A stretch of DNA of 64,000 nucleotides from Augochlora pura. Its lineage: Eukaryota; Arthropoda; Insecta; Hymenoptera; Halictidae. Positions within the stretch are counted from its first letter, which is position 1; every line of letters starts with the position of its first letter. The stretch is from contig NC_135776.1 of assembly GCF_028453695.1 (NCBI RefSeq), positions 8,440,663 to 8,504,662 of the forward strand, given 5' to 3'. Both the position numbers and the translations under genes were made by a program. The notes beneath the pieces are model-generated. The model was given only the letters and a program-made list of their open reading frames with translations. It was not told where the DNA came from and did not search any database. Below are positions 1 to 14,335 of the stretch, piece by piece.

Positions 1-627
1 GCATAATCTATAAAGCACAATTATGATATATATAATGTAATGAACTGTAATTAAGTTATAACGTTTTGAGATATTCTGTAATCCTAAAAAATTGTGGACA
101 ATTTTTAATCTCCTCGCAGTTGCAACAAAGATATTTTTATCTGAAGGTTTATTTTTACAATACCGAAACATTCCATTATCTATAAATTTCATTCGAATTT
201 TTTACTATTGCTGATAATGTATCTAAATAATACAATGAGGCAGATAAAACGTTTCGATGACACGATATTATGAAAATAAATGTTCGGATAAGAGTCGCTC
301 TTTGTCACTCGTACACTGGTGACAAAGTTATTTATAATTTAATTTCTACAAATTAGTTTTTACGCTAATCCACTAAAATTAAATAATTTCATTGAGATTT
401 GCAAGAGGAAAGAATGTAATATAACTTTGCTTAGCAATCTTAATTTAATTAAATCAAACTTTTTACGTTCGCCGCATTTTTGAGATTCTTGGCGCGACCG
501 TCAATGTTTTAAGCGTCCATTCACTGGACAGGCCTCCCTATGCCCTTTTGCACAAAACAATTTGTCCTTTTGACATTTAGCTCGGCATAAAAAAGTAACA
601 GAGACGTCGTTTTGTAACTGAATTATT

Positions 628-1190
628 GGAACACCCCGTACACAGCTTACTTTTAGAGTTCATTATCCGAGAACTTACAATGTTTTATATCAGCTATGGA
701 GCATAGCTATATTATGTGTTAGCTATACTTTAACCAATATTATAGAATACATCATATTCATTTTGAAATTGTTTGGAACAAAACACCCTGTATACAGTTT
801 ACTTTTAGAGTTCATTATTCGAGAATTTACAATGTTCCATATCAGTTATGGAGCATAGCTATATTATGTGTTAGCTATACTTTAACCAATATTATAGAAT
901 ACACTATATTCATTTTGAAATTGTTTGGAACAAAACACTCTGTATACAGCTTACTTTTAGAGTTCATTATCCGAGAATTTACAATGTTTCATATCAGCTA
1001 TGGAACATAGCTACATTATGTACGAGCTATACTATAACCAATATTGTACAATACACTATATTCACCTTAAAACTGTATAGAACAGAACACCCTGTACACA
1101 GTTTACTTTCAGAGTTCATTATCCGAGAATTTACAATGTTCCATATCAGCCAGATTTTATCCAATGTTATAGAATCCGCTATATCCATGG
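628..1190. repeat. 152-bp tandem repeat, about 3.6 copies
   Basis: Units begin with aacaccctgtatacag at 630, 783, 934 and 1086 (spacings 153, 151, 152). The first two are nearly identical, the third is more diverged, and the fourth lacks about 40 bases and fades out near 1190. Each unit includes the ccctgtatac motif that also ends inverted-repeat elements elsewhere in the window. Confidence 0.9.
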
Positions 1191-3419
1191 TATCTTAATA
1201 GGAGAACTTTCTACTCTTCTCGTGTTCTGCAATCTGTGATATAGGCGCAGGTTTTTCATCGACCGACATCATGTAATTATGCTGTCAAAGCATCCACTGC
1301 GAGTACTGTATTTCTATAAAACGACCTCGACGATCCCTCTCAGTATATCTGATAACGCGTTTTAGTTTATTAACCCTCGGACGACGCACCGTTCGCGCAA
1401 CCATATAATTGACGATGTTTGCGACGATGTTCCTTTGAACAATTTTTCCAAAAACATGTTTTTGAAGATACATGTTTTTCAAATTCATGTTTTGTACTGT
1501 GTCTAGACCTTTAGTGTAACAGCAATTTGTTCAATACGATTGCTAAATATTGTAATTAGTTAATGATTTGTATGCATTTAGTTATGTCAAACTTTGTACG
1601 ATTTCTATGACAGTATTTAGTTGGAATAGAAAAGTTTATTTAAAAATGTTGAAAAGATCGGTAACTAGCAATTTTTATCCATGTAGAGGTTCTAATAAGA
1701 TTTAAATTAATTAGTAAAATATTATTTAATTAAAATATGTTCTTCAGCAACGAAACAGTGCATATTGTGTTTCAATCTTTGTAACTGTTCTTTGACTGTT
1801 TTCTTTGCAATATTGAACAATCATCGCGTTCTTTGTTATTTTTCATACAGTATTAAAAAATTTTGAAAATATACAAAACCGAAATGCGCATAATTCAGTC
1901 AGTTACTCAATCGAATTTATATTTAATTTCTACCTAATCGCAAAATAGAAACTACAAATGAATAACAAGAAATGTCGGACAATTCATGAAATAACAAATA
2001 TATAAAGTTATAGTCAGTTTAAAAAATATTCGTGCACTGATTTTCAGATTGTTGATAAATTGTCGATATTTGAACCGTTATAACTCCGTAAAAACGTATC
2101 GTCCAACAACGAACCGCATCTCATAGTAAAGCTTGAAGCTTCTACTTCTTTTTATATATATCGTCAATTTCCCCATAACATGTTTTTGAACAACGTAACA
2201 AGTGAGAAACTTATAGTATACCCTTTCCGGAAAATGTCACGGATTCAAACGTCTGTAAATAAACTGTAGGACTTTTCTCCGGACTTCCCCTAACAGAAAT
2301 TTCAAGATTGAAACCTCTCCTTTACAATGACCCCTTGAACTTTGATATACGATTTTATTTAGTTCCTCCATTGAGCTTCGAATGAAAGGCGTACTGCCTA
2401 CTTTACGATAACGCAAGGTTCACGAGGCCATTGCACGATCGAAACTGTTCCTCGTTTCTGTTTTATGAAACAACTAGAAAAAATCGTGCACCAACTTTTG
2501 AGATCTCGTTACAAAGAGGAAGCTCCGATCATCAAATCGGTGCTCGATTTATTTGTGAACAGAATTTTTCAACGATTTTGGTGACCTTTCAATTTGTAAC
2601 ATTTACGAGCGAACCTATGGTTTTAGTTTTTTGTTTGCTAGGTATAGGCTATGAATTTTTATGCAAATTGAAAATATTCTAAATCGATTGTAAAAGATAG
2701 AAGTTAAATAAAAATATATTTTTTCTTTGAATAATTTTAAAACGTCCCAAATAGTGTAGTAATGTTTTTATATTTCTCTACCGTTTTCAAGATTTTTTAT
2801 TTCACCTATACTTATTTGCCATAAATGGATAAAATCCGCGGTCTTGTTATGAGTTATAAAAACATGGTACGAAAACCGATCGATGGATTGCGGAGGCAGA
2901 GAATCCATCCAACCTTAAAAGTAAATCCAGATTTATTTTGATGTAACTCCTTTTTATGAAATTGTAACAGTTGAAATATCGACGATTGGTCGAACATCTG
3001 AAATTCTGTGTGCGAATGCTTTTTACATTGACTGTATTCACTTAGAAATACGTCGTTCCATGGGAAATCGGACACCTTTCGGAGTTTTGTATCGGTTCTT
3101 TTTGGTGCAATTTGTACATGATATGGTCTTCGATAACACACGAACGTATCTTAAAGTATTTTACAACATTTTTATAATTATTAATATCATAGAAGTGTAA
3201 ATTAAAGTGTCAACCTTCTTTCAACGAATTACAAGTAGATTGCGAATTTTTATGGAAAATAAAAATTATTGAAACAATAATTATCGAAGTGAAAATTATA
3301 TGACAATGTATAAATTTTGGATTAATGAAATAATTTATAATAAGTTAATTTACTAAATACAAAACACAAAAGTTCTATTTTTACATACTGATTATAGTTT
3401 ATATATTTAAAGTATGTAT
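1191..3419. other. AT-rich stretch without a recognised gene
   Basis: Only short open frames occur, on both strands (for example 2431-2682), without recognisable products or splice-supported structure. No clear repeat was seen. Confidence 0.6.
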
Positions 3420-3600
3420 TACAACTAATTTTATGTCATATTTAATTATAGTGAAATTAATTTTAAATTACACTTAGTTACATTATAATTAATTTTACGT
3501 TATACAACAATTAATAATTATACTAATAATTATGCTACAATTAATTTCGTACAATACTTAATTACATTATAATTATTGAATCACATTATAATTAATAGAA
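3420..3600. repeat. Degenerate AT-rich repeat of the attataattaatttta type
   Basis: Variants of acattataattaa and ttaattttacgtta recur at irregular short spacing. This is low-complexity DNA rather than a clean tandem array. Confidence 0.5.
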
Positions 3601-4194
3601 AGACAAATGGGCATTCTACTTTTCGAAAATTGCGTTATGCAAGAAATTTGTATGCGCATGCCACCATATTAATTAGGATAGTAGAAATTCTAAATTGCAA
3701 CGAAATTCGTAGCACAGAAAATAGAATTCAGCACGATTCTCCTATTAATTACTATAAATTACTGCAAACAATTTTAAGTTTGCATAATTATCCCCGTTGC
3801 TTTCCATGCTCGTCTTGCAATAATTCCCATGCTCGTACACGAAGCGTTGCTTCTCTTAATTTTCATTTTCCTTCTATACACAAGATAATCTAAACAAATC
3901 CAACCGCAGCAATCAAGATTATTTAATTTTCCAATTATGTGTAATTTACCCCCCGGTAGGTCGTGCGGTGTGATTAATAATGCCTAGTCTGCTGCGCTGT
4001 GTATGCTTACTATGAATTGCTTTGTCAATGACAATCCTTTCAGGTTATGTTTCATCGCGTCTTTTCAAACTTTCCATTTTAATGAAAGCCGTATCGTTAA
4101 GTAAAGTTAATAAACATTTGTCGAATAATTATGAATTGTTTTTAATTGTTTTGGTAATTAAGTATTCGTCATAATATATTTTATCTATTTATTC

Positions 4195-4252
4195 GAATAA
4201 TTCTTTATTCAAATAAATTATTCAAATAAATTATTCAAATAAATTATTCGAA
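4195..4252. repeat. 13-bp tandem repeat
   Basis: The unit aaataaattattc occurs at 4211, 4224 and 4237 with imperfect copies on either side. Confidence 0.85.
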
Positions 4253-7139
4253 TGAAGAAATCACACAAAGAAATTATTGGATTTGAATAGCAATTGTAAA
4301 AATATTCGAATTAGTTATTCGAATATAAAAATATAAAAATATTAGAATTCGTTTCTTACATAAAAATTGTAAAATTATTCAAGTTAGTTGTGCGAACAGA
4401 AATTGCAAAATTAATCGAATAAAAATGCGTGTAAGTATTGTCTGTTCTTGCTTTTATGTAATTTTGTAAGGATTTATATGTATAAAAATTTTATGAAACA
4501 AAATTTTTAATTTCAAAAGCACTACAAAGATTTTACAATGTAATATACATATTGTATAATTCTTTTCTCATCTCAGCGCATTTTTATTATGAAATGTATC
4601 TCATGTCACAATCTCAAGTCACTATTATTATTGAAAATTCTACTTGAGAATTCGTTAATATATATTATAATGTATATCATATAATATATATTATGTAATA
4701 TATATTATTATTAACGCATATTGTCTAAAATAAATTTTGCTTACACTTGGCACACCTTTTACACACATTTACATAAATTTCTAGTACGCAACGTATACTT
4801 TCACATATAAAAATTGTTCAACTATATAATTGAATTATAAAAATTTCAAATTCAATTACAACAATTGTATAATTGCGAAAATCTCAATGTCTACAGTCAC
4901 AGCCACTCGATGCTTGTTAAATAGCCGATAGAACGAATTAAAAGCAGCAGCGTAATATTTATTATCGTTCCTATGGCACCGTATACGTGTTAGTGACATG
5001 AAATTGGTTTAATTCGGGAAGATCAAAAGAAATTCGAATAAAATTAGAGGAAATTTCCAGAAGAAGCTCTGTACAGCTTCACGGACGACCTTGTGCAAGC
5101 GCCGTAGCGTGGGACTTTTCATGATCAACAGTTTTACAGGCGTCGTGATCTACGTCTGGTGATCGGACTTCGAAAAACTCCGGTAAAATGTAATAACGAT
5201 GTCTTACATAAGCACGTATCATATCGCATTATTGTGTCACGGCTTTTGTGCGAGACTCATTGTGCACGGATACAATGAGCAACGAGATTAATTAATTCCT
5301 GTTCCGTTGTCAGAATGCGACAGCTATTTTTCGATCGGACAATGTCGCAGCAATAAATATGTCGAAGACATTCGGTATAAATAAAGGTTGCAAAATGACG
5401 AAATTAACGTTGCGCCTTTTGGTTATATGATATTTGAATTTATGGAGTCAAGGTCGTTTCAAGGACATATCGTACTAGAAAGTTAGGTTAGAGATACATA
5501 GTGTCATTTGAAATAACGTTGACGCCCTTGAAATGATCGTGGAATGATCTGCACGATATTGTTAGACAGAAAATTAGTTGATATTATTATATTGGTCTAT
5601 TTTAACATTTTTAAGCCAGTTTTGTAACTTTTTATTTTCTTTTTCATGCTAACACATAAATTCAAGTGTTCTGACTTTTGTCATTCATGCTATGTATACA
5701 ATAGTGATTTCTGTAAATAGTTATCTACAATTAGTCAATTAAATGTTTAAGAAACCTTCTTTAAATAATTACACTACAGCGGAGTTTTATGTGAAATATA
5801 AATTGTCCGCGTTAATTGCAAAATACAGAATCTTTGATAGACATTTATTTTCTTTTTTAACACTTTTAATATTATGTATAAAATAAATAGTGTAACACTA
5901 TTATAATAATAATAATATTCCCAAATTAAGTAAATGATTTGGCTGTTTCGCATCTAGTTTACTCGTTTTGAAAAATCAAATCAAAATGGATGATTATCGA
6001 AATCGTAGTTCCATGTTTTATACGCAATTTTAAATTAATTTTTAAAAGAACTACTAAAGTAATTAAAAATATGTGCACAATTGTCACATTTCCGTACAAT
6101 TATCTATTAGATTAAAAGTCTCGTCACAAGGCAGTTGACAAAATCAGAAATGATAATAGCAAAATGAAGGCGGAAATGATAAATCGATGGAACGAACAAA
6201 TTGAGTTTGTTTGAAGATTTCAAGATTAGCTCAATTTGCAAAATCTTCTCTTCAGTTTGCAAGATCTTCTCTTCATGTTGCAACTCTGTGGAGTTCGAAG
6301 ACCTAAATCTCCATTCCCGCGATCTCTCTGCGCTAGAATCTATTTCTTTCATCGGGATGCAGAGGTATGCCCGTCGTTTCTTTAATAATATCGTTGCAAA
6401 TTCCATATCTATTAATCGTCAACTCCGTGCCAAAATGTCGCAGGTTTATGAGAAGATTTGTCATATACTCAATGACTAAATATTATTACTAAAGGAAATT
6501 TTATAAATACATTTTCATAATGAATATAGTAAAAACGATTTTTACTAACAATTATGACGAATTATTATTAAGTATTCTGTGAAGCAATTATTACTAAGTG
6601 TTCTATGATGGAATTATTATTAAGATTTTTATGGAAAAAGTATTGTTAAGCATTCTACATATATTCTATAAGACAAAACTAACAATTTTAACTACTTTTT
6701 GTTCATTTTATTCTATTACTAAATATATCACAATTCACAATATTCATTATTTACGAAAGCTGTTGAATTTCCCTGCCGCTCATAAATAATATGTTTTACA
6801 AATAATAACACATTTTACAATAAAATAAAAATAATACAAAGTGCAAACAGATTCGTATCATACACTTTTAACTTTATTATAAAAATTCTACCTATCGAAA
6901 GTCTAATACAGAATTTTTAAAAATTATTCTCGAAATACAATAATCTTATCATATACAAAAGGTATACATAATAATCTTATTATTATGCAAAAAGAAAGAA
7001 TTCGATACTATTAAACAATCTACAAAGAAATCTTGAAAATTCGTCAAATAGAAATCGACTGATATAATAGTCGATTTTACCAATAGCCTAATGCTCAAAC
7101 AATGAAACGTGACCAATAATTCATTCTGATGACAAAGAC
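4253..7139. other. AT-rich stretch without a recognised gene
   Basis: There are only short shadow-like open frames; 6107-6406 minus and 6201-6479 plus overlap each other and neither resembles a known protein. Palindromic TA runs lie near 4655-4710. Confidence 0.6.
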
Positions 7140-7650
7140 CTCGCACATAAATATCGCCGACCTCGCTGCATTAGGATCGGCATAGCTCGAAAGCGTGAAA
7201 CGAAATTCGAAGATAGTAATAGAACGTAGTCGACGAACGGAAACAACGAAGTTATTAAACGCGATCGACGTTATTGCGTAGCGTCGATTAATCCGGAATG
7301 AGATGGGGCAGCCTGCGGTTCAATCGCAGCTGCATTTCGGGATACACACATACTCCGTATGCACCGCGCGACCGTGTAAATCCGTCGGTGCCAAAAATAA
7401 GCGATTAGTCTGACTCACAATATCCGAAAAATGCGAAACGCGCGAAAAGTAGGTTCCGCCTAAAGCCGGAAATGCGGAAGCTTGACGCGATGCCAACGAA
7501 TAAAATAACTCGGTGAAGGAACCGCGGCGTTTACCAAAGCGATCGTTAAAATGCCTTCGAACAGAGGATTCATAGAAATCGGTGACTTACTCGGTTTTGT
7601 TCGTCGACTTACTCAGCTCACCGTCACCTGTGAAACGCATGGCCATGATC
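7140..7650. other. GC-richer, CpG-containing patch, unresolved
   Basis: GC and CpG content rise clearly above the neighbours, but no long open frame or splice-bounded exon was found. It could be a regulatory element, a noncoding exon or an old insertion; I cannot choose. Confidence 0.4.
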
Positions 7651-7667
7651 GAACTTTTTAAGTACCA

Positions 7668-7800
7668 CATTTTTTATATTACTCCATAAAGTCTATATTT
7701 ATAATGTTGTTAAATAATATCACAAAGTTTTTTATGTTACTCCACATATCTTATATTTATAATGTTGTTAAATAGCATTGCACATCCTTTTATATTACTC
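7668..7800. repeat. 58-bp tandem repeat, about 2.3 copies
   Basis: Units contain actccataaagtctatatttataatg-like sequence at 7681 and 7739, and a third partial copy begins at 7796. Confidence 0.8.
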
Positions 7801-8453
7801 TAGTATATCTAATAATATATATATTATTTAGAATATTATTTAAAATATCAATTATATAGGGCATTATTTAGAATATATTTAAAAATGAAATTCTCACTGA
7901 CGAATTCAGGAATTCAGAGTGATTTGAATTAAATTTATGTACATGTATACATATATCTGAATTTCTAAATTGATATAATTATTTAGAATATATAATAATG
8001 AATTTATTTATTATTTATTTATTGTAAGTATTAATAGGAAAATTTTCATTATTCAATCAATTCCTAGAAATGCTTGAATTCTTGAACAGATTTCTCAATT
8101 GAGAAGGGTTTCGCGGACAAGTTTGAAAATGATAAATATCAGACTTTTTCTATATGAAAATATAATTAATTCTATAGAGGAACATATAAATTTAAAGTTC
8201 AACTACCTGCAACCTTGAAAGTTATGCCAACTTTAAGAAACAGATGTCCGCGGTACTAGAGTATACCCCTGTCCAATGCAACAATGACTGGACTTGTAAC
8301 ATTAAATTTTTAAAGTGAGATAAATTATTACCCTATTTATTATGTGTAAAATAACGATCGAATAGAATTACAGTAAAATTTATACCATAATAAATTTTTA
8401 ATAGACTGTTTTATTAGAATTTGATTGAAATAAGGGTAAAGTTAATTATATTA

Positions 8454-8553
8454 NNNNNNNNNNNNNNNNNNNNNNNNNNNNNNNNNNNNNNNNNNNNNNN
8501 NNNNNNNNNNNNNNNNNNNNNNNNNNNNNNNNNNNNNNNNNNNNNNNNNNNNN
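8454..8553. other. Assembly gap (100 N)
   Basis: Exactly 100 unknown bases, the usual placeholder for a scaffold gap of unknown size. The flanks are AT-rich and show no gene. Confidence 0.99.
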
Positions 8554-9042
8554 TTCATTTTTGTATAACCCTCGTTTCATACAATTGCGGAATGAAATCT
8601 TTATTTTACACATACAAGCGCCAACTGCTTATGACGTCTATACTTCACCACGATAATTATAATAATTTGTCTTCCTTCCCGTACACAGTTATGTGAATTT
8701 TGACATGGAAGTGAACAAATATAAATTTTATATTTATGAAAAGCCTGAAGACAGTATTTGAAGTATTTTAAGAAGATTGTTCTATTATATTTAGGTAATA
8801 AGATAAATAAAAGTAACTATAAAAATAATTAAGGAGATGTCTACGTAGTTCCTATGTGTTATTAAATAAAAAATATAATAGGACAGTTTAAAATTAGACA
8901 ATCTATTCTATATAATATATTGTAAAGTAGTATAAAATTCAAAATAACATAGATCTGGGGCATTGTCAGAGAAAATGTTCGGAAATTGTATATTAAATTG
9001 TTTCAAAATTAATATAATTCGTGAAGAAAGAATAAAAGTAAA

Positions 9043-9377
9043 GGTAACCCTTTGAACTCGGATGGTGACTCTCAGGCACCACTAACATTGTTCTTTCACC
9101 CTTTAAAATAATTTTTATAGCAACAATGTTTAATTTTAGAAAAATTGTTAAATACGGCACTATTAGCATGAATCACGAGAATTAATTTGGTATATATAAA
9201 ATACACTTTGTCGCTCAAAATGAAAATACTATAAGACAGAAAAATTATTTTAATTAAGGTTTTATTTAAGGTTAAAATCTCTAATGAAACTAAATAAAAT
9301 GTATAAAATTTGTTAGAAGATAATGTACAAAATCTTAATGAAATTCAAGAACATTCAAACAAATTGCAAAGGGTTAA
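9043..9377. mobile_element. Degenerate TTAA-type inverted-repeat element (family B)
   Basis: The left end gtaaccctttgaactcgg and the right end ttgcaaagggttaa are imperfect inverted repeats matching the CCCTTTGCACTCG ends of better copies at 24404-24615 and 61394-61641. The left TTAA is mutated to GTAA. Confidence 0.55.
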
Positions 9378-9720
9378 ATGAAGTATAAGATTTCCTAATG
9401 AAATAATTCGATGAAACAGAATTTATACAATTTTTAAAAAGCTGTATGAAGTATAACAATTGTATCGAAACTAAATTACATTTATACAATTCGTAAAGAA
9501 CTACATAAAGTATACAAATTCTAATAAAACGAAATAATATTTAGACAATGTACAAGTAGTTATTTGAAATATAAAACTTGTAATTCGATTAAATAAAATT
9601 TATGCAACTTATTAAGAGACACACAAAATAATAAAATTTGTAACCGAATTAAATGAAATTGGTAGTGTTCGTAAAAAACACATGAAATATACAAATTATC
9701 GCCAACTAGAATAAAACTAA
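9240..9720. repeat. Degenerate ~60-bp tandem repeat
   Basis: Copies of a gtatacaaatt...tttatacaatt unit begin near 9383, 9451, 9510, 9570, 9630 and 9688, and weaker copies may extend left. The array overlaps the right half of the TTAA-type element at 9043-9377. Confidence 0.65.
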
Positions 9721-10296
9721 TCTATAGAAAAAGCTATTATAAACTATAATTTTATAGAGAGATTTGTTCAGAAACTTGTTTAAAAGCTATAACGTCATAT
9801 GACATGAAAATATAATTGTTCAAGTTCTGTTTGAAACAATTCCACCGAAATAGAGATTGAAAAATATACAAATATCATATATTTGCAATGCAGGGTCGAC
9901 GCGGACTCGTTGAATCGCAAATATCTTAAAACACATTCGTTCGATAATTTATTGCACCGCCATTTACAAAATGCCGGCATTTCTTGACACTAACTGTAGA
10001 AATAATACAATACATTATATATAAAAACAACGTAACTTGTTAAAAATCATATTTTTCTCAGCGAAACTATGGAAAATGATGTAAAACAAATTGGTCTTTA
10101 TATATAAATTTTTAATTTTTCTTTTGCCTTCTGAAAATATATAATATCCAAACACCCAAGCGCTTAAACTTTGAATAAAATTCTTCTACACGAACACTAC
10201 GCTTTTACTATGTTTTTGCTTACGTTTGCACCGCTATGCGACGCAGCCGAAGCTGAAATCAGTTCTTTATTGAAATGATCTCTGTCGGGTAAATAT

Positions 10297-10445
10297 TAGA
10301 ATTTAATATATTTAGTATTAAAAGAACAAGAATCGATTATTTTCTGTAACATGCAAATGACGAATTTCCATCGTTTGGTTAGTGCTGATTGTTTTACGAG
10401 ACGAGGAATTTTCGTTATTGCGAACGAATACGTGTTAAAATATCG
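10297..10445 (+). repeat. Dispersed repeat, copy 1
   Basis: This segment matches 18149-18318 in the same orientation, at roughly three quarters identity by eye (shared core attaaaagaac, gaatc, attattttct, and acgaata near the end). Its identity is unknown. It lies at the edge of a GC-richer patch. Confidence 0.65.
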
Positions 10446-10990
10446 CTTAAGTACGTTTGCAAATGTCACGGTGTCGTCCGTATGAAAAATTTGAAGGACT
10501 GCGTTCAGACGGCGGCCACTTCGCAACCAATTATTCCGCGAATACGCGCGGATCAATTTGCGAGTATGTTTCCTTCTGAGATCGAGTAAACCAACCCGGA
10601 CGTCTCGAGATCCAACAGCCCCAATCCAGTTCGAGCCAGTCAGATCCAGCAAACGGTCTTGTAGACTACCTGGATAAGAGAGACGGCTCTCCGCCACGGT
10701 AAAACGTCGATGGACTCTCGTCTCCGATCGACGACGGAATGCCGTGGTATAATGCAGGTAGAGAGAAATAAAGTGACAAAACGAAAACCCGGTCAACAAT
10801 AGACCCACAAACTATATCATAATAACGTCACGAAAACGAGTAGCGGCGCGATCGCGGAAATTTTAATCCACGATATGTTTAAATTAAACGCTCGCCAGAC
10901 GTAGAAACTCGCGTAAATAAATTTCGGCGCGAAGCGCGCAATTTGTTTATAACGATTTGAAAATAGAAGATCGACTTGATTTCATTTAAG
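10446..10990. other. GC-richer patch with a 170-codon open frame, unresolved
   Basis: The minus frame 10808-10296 is open for 170 codons, but it begins at a GTG rather than ATG, shows no recognisable domain, and its 3' half runs through the dispersed repeat at 10297-10445. It is not called as a gene. A noncoding exon or regulatory element is possible. Confidence 0.35.
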
Positions 10991-13900
10991 CGAATGTTTC
11001 AAGTTATTTTTTACTGGCAATCGGACGTTCTACTGAATAAACGCAGTTTGTTCAGTGTAAAATAAAGAATAGATATTGAAGTTTCTTAAATTGTGAGAAA
11101 ACGAAGATTTGGTGGATTTATTTATTAGAATTCTTGAAAATTTCATTAAATGAAAGCAATTCGTTTAACGAAACTCAAAGTAATTTGTTTATTGAATTGA
11201 GAGGATACTTTGGATACGAATGGATACTTTGTTAATCCTTTTTTCATTTTTAATTGTTAAAAAACTGATTCTTTGAGTGCAGGAGTTCATTATTCACATT
11301 TGTTAATTATATACTGGAAAAATAATTTGTTTCGTGATATTCAAAGCCATTTTGTCAATGAATTAAAAAATATGAAATATGAATATGTTTTTAATACTTT
11401 TGTGTTTTTAATGGTGCAAAACTCTGTCTTTAAACGTTGGAATGCATTATCCATATTTATTAATTATAAATTTGAAATAGAATTAACTTTTCCTAAAATC
11501 AGAAGTAATTTTAGCACTTTTATAATATAGAGAATTCCTCGATTTATTTAATAAAATTGAAAACAGATGTTTAAAATTCAATATTCATTTAACCTTTTTA
11601 TTATTATTAATGCCAAATTAATTCTGAAGTTATAAGAATCCGAACGTTATGGAGATTTATTTACTGTAAATTGAAAGTACAATGGATTGAATTTTTCAAT
11701 GTTTCGAATAATTTTTACTGCTAACGATCTTGAAAATTGCAACAGAATAAAATCAATTTGTTGAGTGGAATGAACATTCTTATTATAGCTGCTTTCAACA
11801 ATCATCGAAGATACTTTCCATAAAAATGATTAATATAAATTAATGTTACTAGCTATTTGCGAAATAAAAATGTAATAATCCAAATTGCATCTATTGTTTT
11901 GAATATAATTTATTGCATGAACAAATTTTATAGAATTATAGCTATAGTATCGAGTAACCAAATGCAAATACAGTGAACTATATTATATCTATTACAATCA
12001 ATATTACAGTCTATTATAATTTATAATTAATAAATATTGGCACCTCTTATGCAGATGTTAATATTCGTCGTGAATGCTTTAAATAAAAATAAATTATATA
12101 CAAAAATTTCATGGAATTATAATTCATTACTATTTAACACAATGAAACTGCGATAAAGTATATTAACTATAGCAGCTTTTAATATTTATTGTAAACACTT
12201 TAAATATAAATATAATTGCATAATTATATTTAAACTACCTATTAGATAAATAAAAATTAAATATATTCAGCCGAATTACTAATATTACATTTTGTGATAA
12301 TTTTATATATTAATATAATTATTTCACATGAAATTAACACAAACGTCAAAAATATTTTTTAGATTATATATATATTTTTCAGACAAATAATGGTACGAAA
12401 TTAATTGCTACACGTATGGTGCATTTATATGGAACAATAAAAATTATTACTAAAAATGTTAATACTTACAACTGTCAAGAAACACGTCCCTCAGCAGAGA
12501 TCACTTTTTCAATTACCACAAATTAAAAATTATAAAGTGTTCAGAGCACTATGTGCCATATAGTTGTAATTCGCGAAAGCACACAGTATTTATTGGCTTT
12601 CTCTGTTATCTGGATTAATTGTAACTTCTTATTATCTGTTGTCACTTGTAATGCAACATAAAGTAGAGGACCACGCGCAATGTCTATGCTATGTAATAAT
12701 ATACGTTCAATGAGCCCAAGAACAAAGCCGTGAATCAATGTATACTAATCCGTCGCGTTTGCGGAAATTATAGATAAGATAACGCGGTTTTGTGTCGCTA
12801 GAGTGTCATTATTTATAATATAAATGAAACAAAAAAAGAAAAAGGATGAGAACGATATGATATTAAAATACTAATCTTAGAGAATCTTAAAAATTCTATT
12901 AACAGTAACAAAGATATTCTTACAGGCAAAAGTTAAAGAACATTAGTTTTTTATTAACACTTCGATATTTTAATAAATGTACGTCCTATTAAATTGAAAA
13001 TATATATTATGGTGAAACGTATAATACATTGTCTGTATTGCAGTATTGTTTTATTTAGTTTAGTACAACAAATAAAAATAAAATAAAAAGAAATTGTTTA
13101 AATGAATGATACAAAGATAAACTAAAAACTAACAATTATAAGAGAACAATTTCTGTCCAAAATATTATTGTCGACACAATAAAAATATTTATCCTATATT
13201 AAGGGGTTTACTAAACTATAGATTATAAATCTGTGCAACATGTATCCTAATTTTGGTCGATGAATGCATTCACATGAACATACGTATGTTTGTGTCGATA
13301 TAATGAAATGTAAATGAATTCTTGCGAATGGTAGTCTTGGGTTTTGTGCGATCTCAAAAAATTGTGTCATGGTGACACTAACCTCGAAATTCATGAGCTC
13401 AAGTATACATATATTCTAACGAGATAAAATTTGTGTGATTTCATTTATACAAGAACTTGTAACTATTTCCAGTAAATGACTTCAGTGTTCAGTTTGATCA
13501 ATGAATGTGTCATAATTATTAACGATTATAATTTTGGTATACCTATTTCGCTCAATTTTTGCTACATTATGTTATCCTTCTATAATACCACTTTTTGTTG
13601 CGAAACTAAACACACATTCTTTCATTCCTATTTCAGAGGTGAATAGAGTTTCTACTTCAAACAAATGTGTCATTAAGATACGTGTTACATATGCTTGTAA
13701 CGTAACATCAAGTAAGTATTTTTACTAGTAACATTAAACATTATTATCGAATTAATTAATATCGACGTTGTTAAATGAATAATCTTCGAAGGTATTTTTA
13801 TTTTGCATTCTAAATTATTTTATACAGCACTCTTCTGTTTTGCAACCCTTAGTCGCATGCATTGTCCTGACTATTAACTAATTAACATAATCTTGACTAT

Positions 13901-14335
13901 TTATATAATAATAATAATATAATTTATAGGATATGAGACGTTTATTTTCATTTTTAACCGGTGTTATTGTAATATTTTCTACAAATACTACGTATATGTA
14001 ATAAATAATTCAGAAATTAATCTTCACGAATTGAGTAATCGTAAATTAAAAAATTATTGACCCGCCATTTTGATAGATATCCTAAATCTATAGTAAGTTA
14101 AAATCTAATCGCAAGTCATCAAATGATATATTTTTCTGCGATTGATTAATCGAATGTACATGAAAAAACTAAAAGTCGACGTATTAAATAATCAACTAAG
14201 AAACGATAACAATGGTGTGAAAATATAAATCAAAAGACAAATTATTCTACACGAGTATTGTATCCTGTTTTTAATTGTGTATCGAATATTATTAACAAAA
14301 TATTACACCAACAAAATATTCTTGCAACGCAACTG
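10991..14335. other. AT-rich stretch without a recognised gene
   Basis: Short open frames only (for example 11273-11530 plus and 13194-13394 minus). No strong repeat or RNA gene was seen. Confidence 0.6.

Noticed and set aside
10296..10808. 170-codon minus frame as a gene
   Set aside because: It starts at GTG, has no domain or splice support, and half of it is a dispersed repeat.
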